A stretch of 24,174 nucleotides of DNA, taken from positions 1 through 24,174 of the forward strand of contig NZ_QSDY01000029.1 in the NCBI RefSeq assembly GCF_003463825.1. Reading direction: 5' to 3'. Both the position numbers and the translations under genes were made by a program. The DNA is from Veillonella sp. AM51-8BH. Lineage in GTDB: Bacteria; Bacillota; Negativicutes; Veillonellales; Veillonellaceae. Below, piece after piece: positions 23,572-24,174 of the stretch. Each line of letters starts with the position of its first letter. The first letter of the stretch is position 1. The notes below the pieces were generated by a model that was given only the letters and a program-made list of their open reading frames with translations, searched no databases and was not told where the DNA came from.

Positions 23572-23598
23572 AGAGCTGCTTAGGTGGCTCTTTTTTTT
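23572..23598 (+). terminator. Terminator after the mop gene
   Basis: AGAGC and GCTCT flank a 10-nt loop and are followed by eight T residues. The stem is short (5 bp), but its position just past the stop and the long T run support it. Confidence 0.75.
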
Positions 23599-23630
23599 GT
23601 ATAAATTAATTTATATTAATTGATATGAAT

Positions 23631-23674
23631 AAAAAAAGAGCCCTGTAAGCTATTTTGAAGTTGCTTATAGGGCT
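23631..23674 (-). terminator. Minus-strand terminator facing the mop gene
   Basis: AGCCCTGTAAGC (23639-23650) pairs with GCTTATAGGGCT (23663-23674); one position is G-T on the plus strand and A-C on the minus strand. On the minus strand a T7 run follows (23631-23637). No protein gene lies upstream of it on that strand; the next things to the right are the structured stretch 23755-24025 and the 5S gene. Confidence 0.75.
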
Positions 23675-23754
23675 ATATATATTGTTTTATATATTCTTTT
23701 ATATTTTACTTAAAAAAGCTTGTATTTACATAATGTAGTGTTACTCAACTGATT

Positions 23755-24025
23755 TACGGTTCGGTAACATTGGCACGTCGTGCCGCGTTACCATATGGGG
23801 AGAGTTTGTTTTCTCCCACTAGCCGCAGGATGCTTAATCAGCGAGTTCTTATGTACGGTTCTTAGCTCCAGGATACTGGGTGTTCGTCGCTGTGGATGGA
23901 CCTATGTAGCTGCGCTACATGTCCATCTTACGCTCCGAACTAAGCGATGCAGTGAATCTGTCGTCGCTTCGCTTCTCCATCTTCTACTGCCCTGCTTACC
24001 AGGTACCCTGGGAGGATAGGAAGCC
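23755..24025. other. GC-rich, hairpin-rich stretch without a credible gene, next to 5S
   Basis: Four strong hairpins stand in a row: GGTAAC (23763-23768)/GTTACC with inner GGCAC/GTGCC; GGGAGA (23798-23803)/TCTCCC; a compound stem GTTCG + GATGGAC + ATGTAGC (23882-23910) with its complement to 23940; and AAGCGA (23942-23947)/TCGCTT. The composition is clearly richer in GC than its flanks. It carries two fragments related to the 5S tail: GCTTAATCAGCG (23832-23843) in the same orientation as 5S, and a 19-nt piece (24007-24025) in inverted orientation. It does not match tmRNA, RNase P RNA or SRP RNA that I can recall. Open frames here look like by-products. It may be an rRNA-operon trailer, an RNA gene, or a mobile-repeat relic. 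Confidence 0.5.
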
Positions 24026-24093
24026 ATACATAAAAAAAAGACACACCCTCAGGTGTGCCTTTAGCTTAATCAGCGGCTTCCTATCCTCCCAGG
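24007..24093. repeat. 19-bp inverted repeat involving the 5S 3' end
   Basis: CCTGGGAGGATAGGAAGCC at 24007-24025 is the exact reverse complement of 24075-24093, which is the 3' end of the 5S gene on the minus strand. The 49-nt spacer holds the rRNA terminator. Confidence 0.9.
24032..24059 (-). terminator. Terminator of the rRNA operon
   Basis: CACACC (24042-24047) pairs with GGTGTG (24052-24057) around a 4-nt loop, and on the minus strand eight T residues follow. It lies shortly after the 3' end of 5S rRNA. Confidence 0.88.
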
Positions 24094-24174
24094 CCGTCTC
24101 CAGCCAAGTACTTTCGGCGTTTATGAGCTTAACTACTGTGTTCGAGATGGGAACAGGTGGATCCTCATAGCCAT
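24069..24174 (-). rRNA. rrf: 5S rRNA, 5' end cut by the window edge
   Basis: Read on the minus strand the sequence has the 5S landmarks: CCTGTTCCCATCTCGAACAC (loop B/helix III), AGTAGTTAAGCTC, the loop E region CGCCGAAAGTACTTGG and the 3' part CCTGGGAGGATAGGAAGCC. About 100 nt are present, so roughly the first 10-15 nt lie beyond the right edge. It is followed by a terminator, so it should be the last gene of an rRNA operon coming from the right. The exact 3' end is estimated. Confidence 0.93.

Noticed and set aside
23755..23770. GGTTCGG near the structured element as a PurBox
   Set aside because: It is a single half-site inside a hairpin, with no purine gene or promoter beside it.
23855..23875. 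TGTACGGTTC resembling the 3' half of group II intron domain V
   Set aside because: The matching 5' half (GAGCCGTAT) and the 34-nt hairpin are missing, and there is no reverse transcriptase gene.
23780..24170. Plus-strand open frames of 79 and 83 aa near the rRNA end
   Set aside because: They run across hairpins and antisense to 5S rRNA, have no ribosome site, and have unusual leucine/cysteine/arginine-rich composition.
1..24174. CRISPR array, transposase, phage or toxin-antitoxin genes
   Set aside because: No regularly spaced repeats and no such proteins were seen; the content is housekeeping, transport and stable RNA.

Overview
The window is an AT-rich bacterial chromosome segment from a low-GC Firmicute. 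Protein style and gene order best fit the Negativicutes, probably Veillonella or a close relative; that genus call is an inference, not a database result. Nearly every protein gene lies on the minus strand, so transcription runs from high to low coordinates. Only a tRNA-Gly and a small Mop-domain gene lie on the plus strand.

Layout from left to right. (1) 1-5388 is a polyphosphate operon, read from the right: an exopolyphosphatase/GppA-type gene, a second diverged Ppx/GppA-like gene, then polyphosphate kinase ppk, ending at a bidirectional terminator. (2) 5445-11854 holds tatD, metG, rsmI, a YabB/TrmN6-type methyltransferase, ricT and holB. These form a tightly packed translation, RNA-modification and replication operon, bounded by terminators on both sides. 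(3) 11860-14030 holds tmk preceded by a lysine/ornithine/arginine-type decarboxylase. (4) 14089-18220 holds pth, prs, glmU and purR. (5) 18302-21622 holds a secreted 3D-domain cell-wall protein and two tandem NhaA antiporters. (6) 21714-23091 is a PepSY-type membrane protein. (7) 23135-23598 holds tRNA-Gly(CCC) and the mop gene. (8) 23631-24174 holds a GC-rich, hairpin-rich stretch without a credible gene, then the end of an rRNA operon (5S, minus strand, cut by the window edge).

Blocks 2, 3 and 4 match two gene clusters known from Bacillus subtilis: yaaO-tmk-holB-ricT-yabB-yabC-metS-yabD, and purR-glmU-prs-pth. Here they lie end to end in the same direction, and a 3D-domain gene sits upstream of purR.

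The most striking anomaly is that three genes (ppk, the first ppx/gppA-like gene, holB) each carry one apparent missing base in a short A/T run. Restoring one base in each rebuilds a full-length protein whose end meets the next gene neatly. Because holB is normally essential and all three lesions have the same form, residual sequencing error is the simplest explanation; a mutator strain is the alternative. Other points of interest are a PurBox-like inverted pair upstream of purR, divergence of the pH-sensor residues in the second NhaA, a perfect palindrome over the tRNA-Gly promoter, and the structured element beside 5S that carries both inverted and direct fragments of the 5S tail. I found no CRISPR array, transposase or phage gene. 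Most of the window is ordinary housekeeping DNA.
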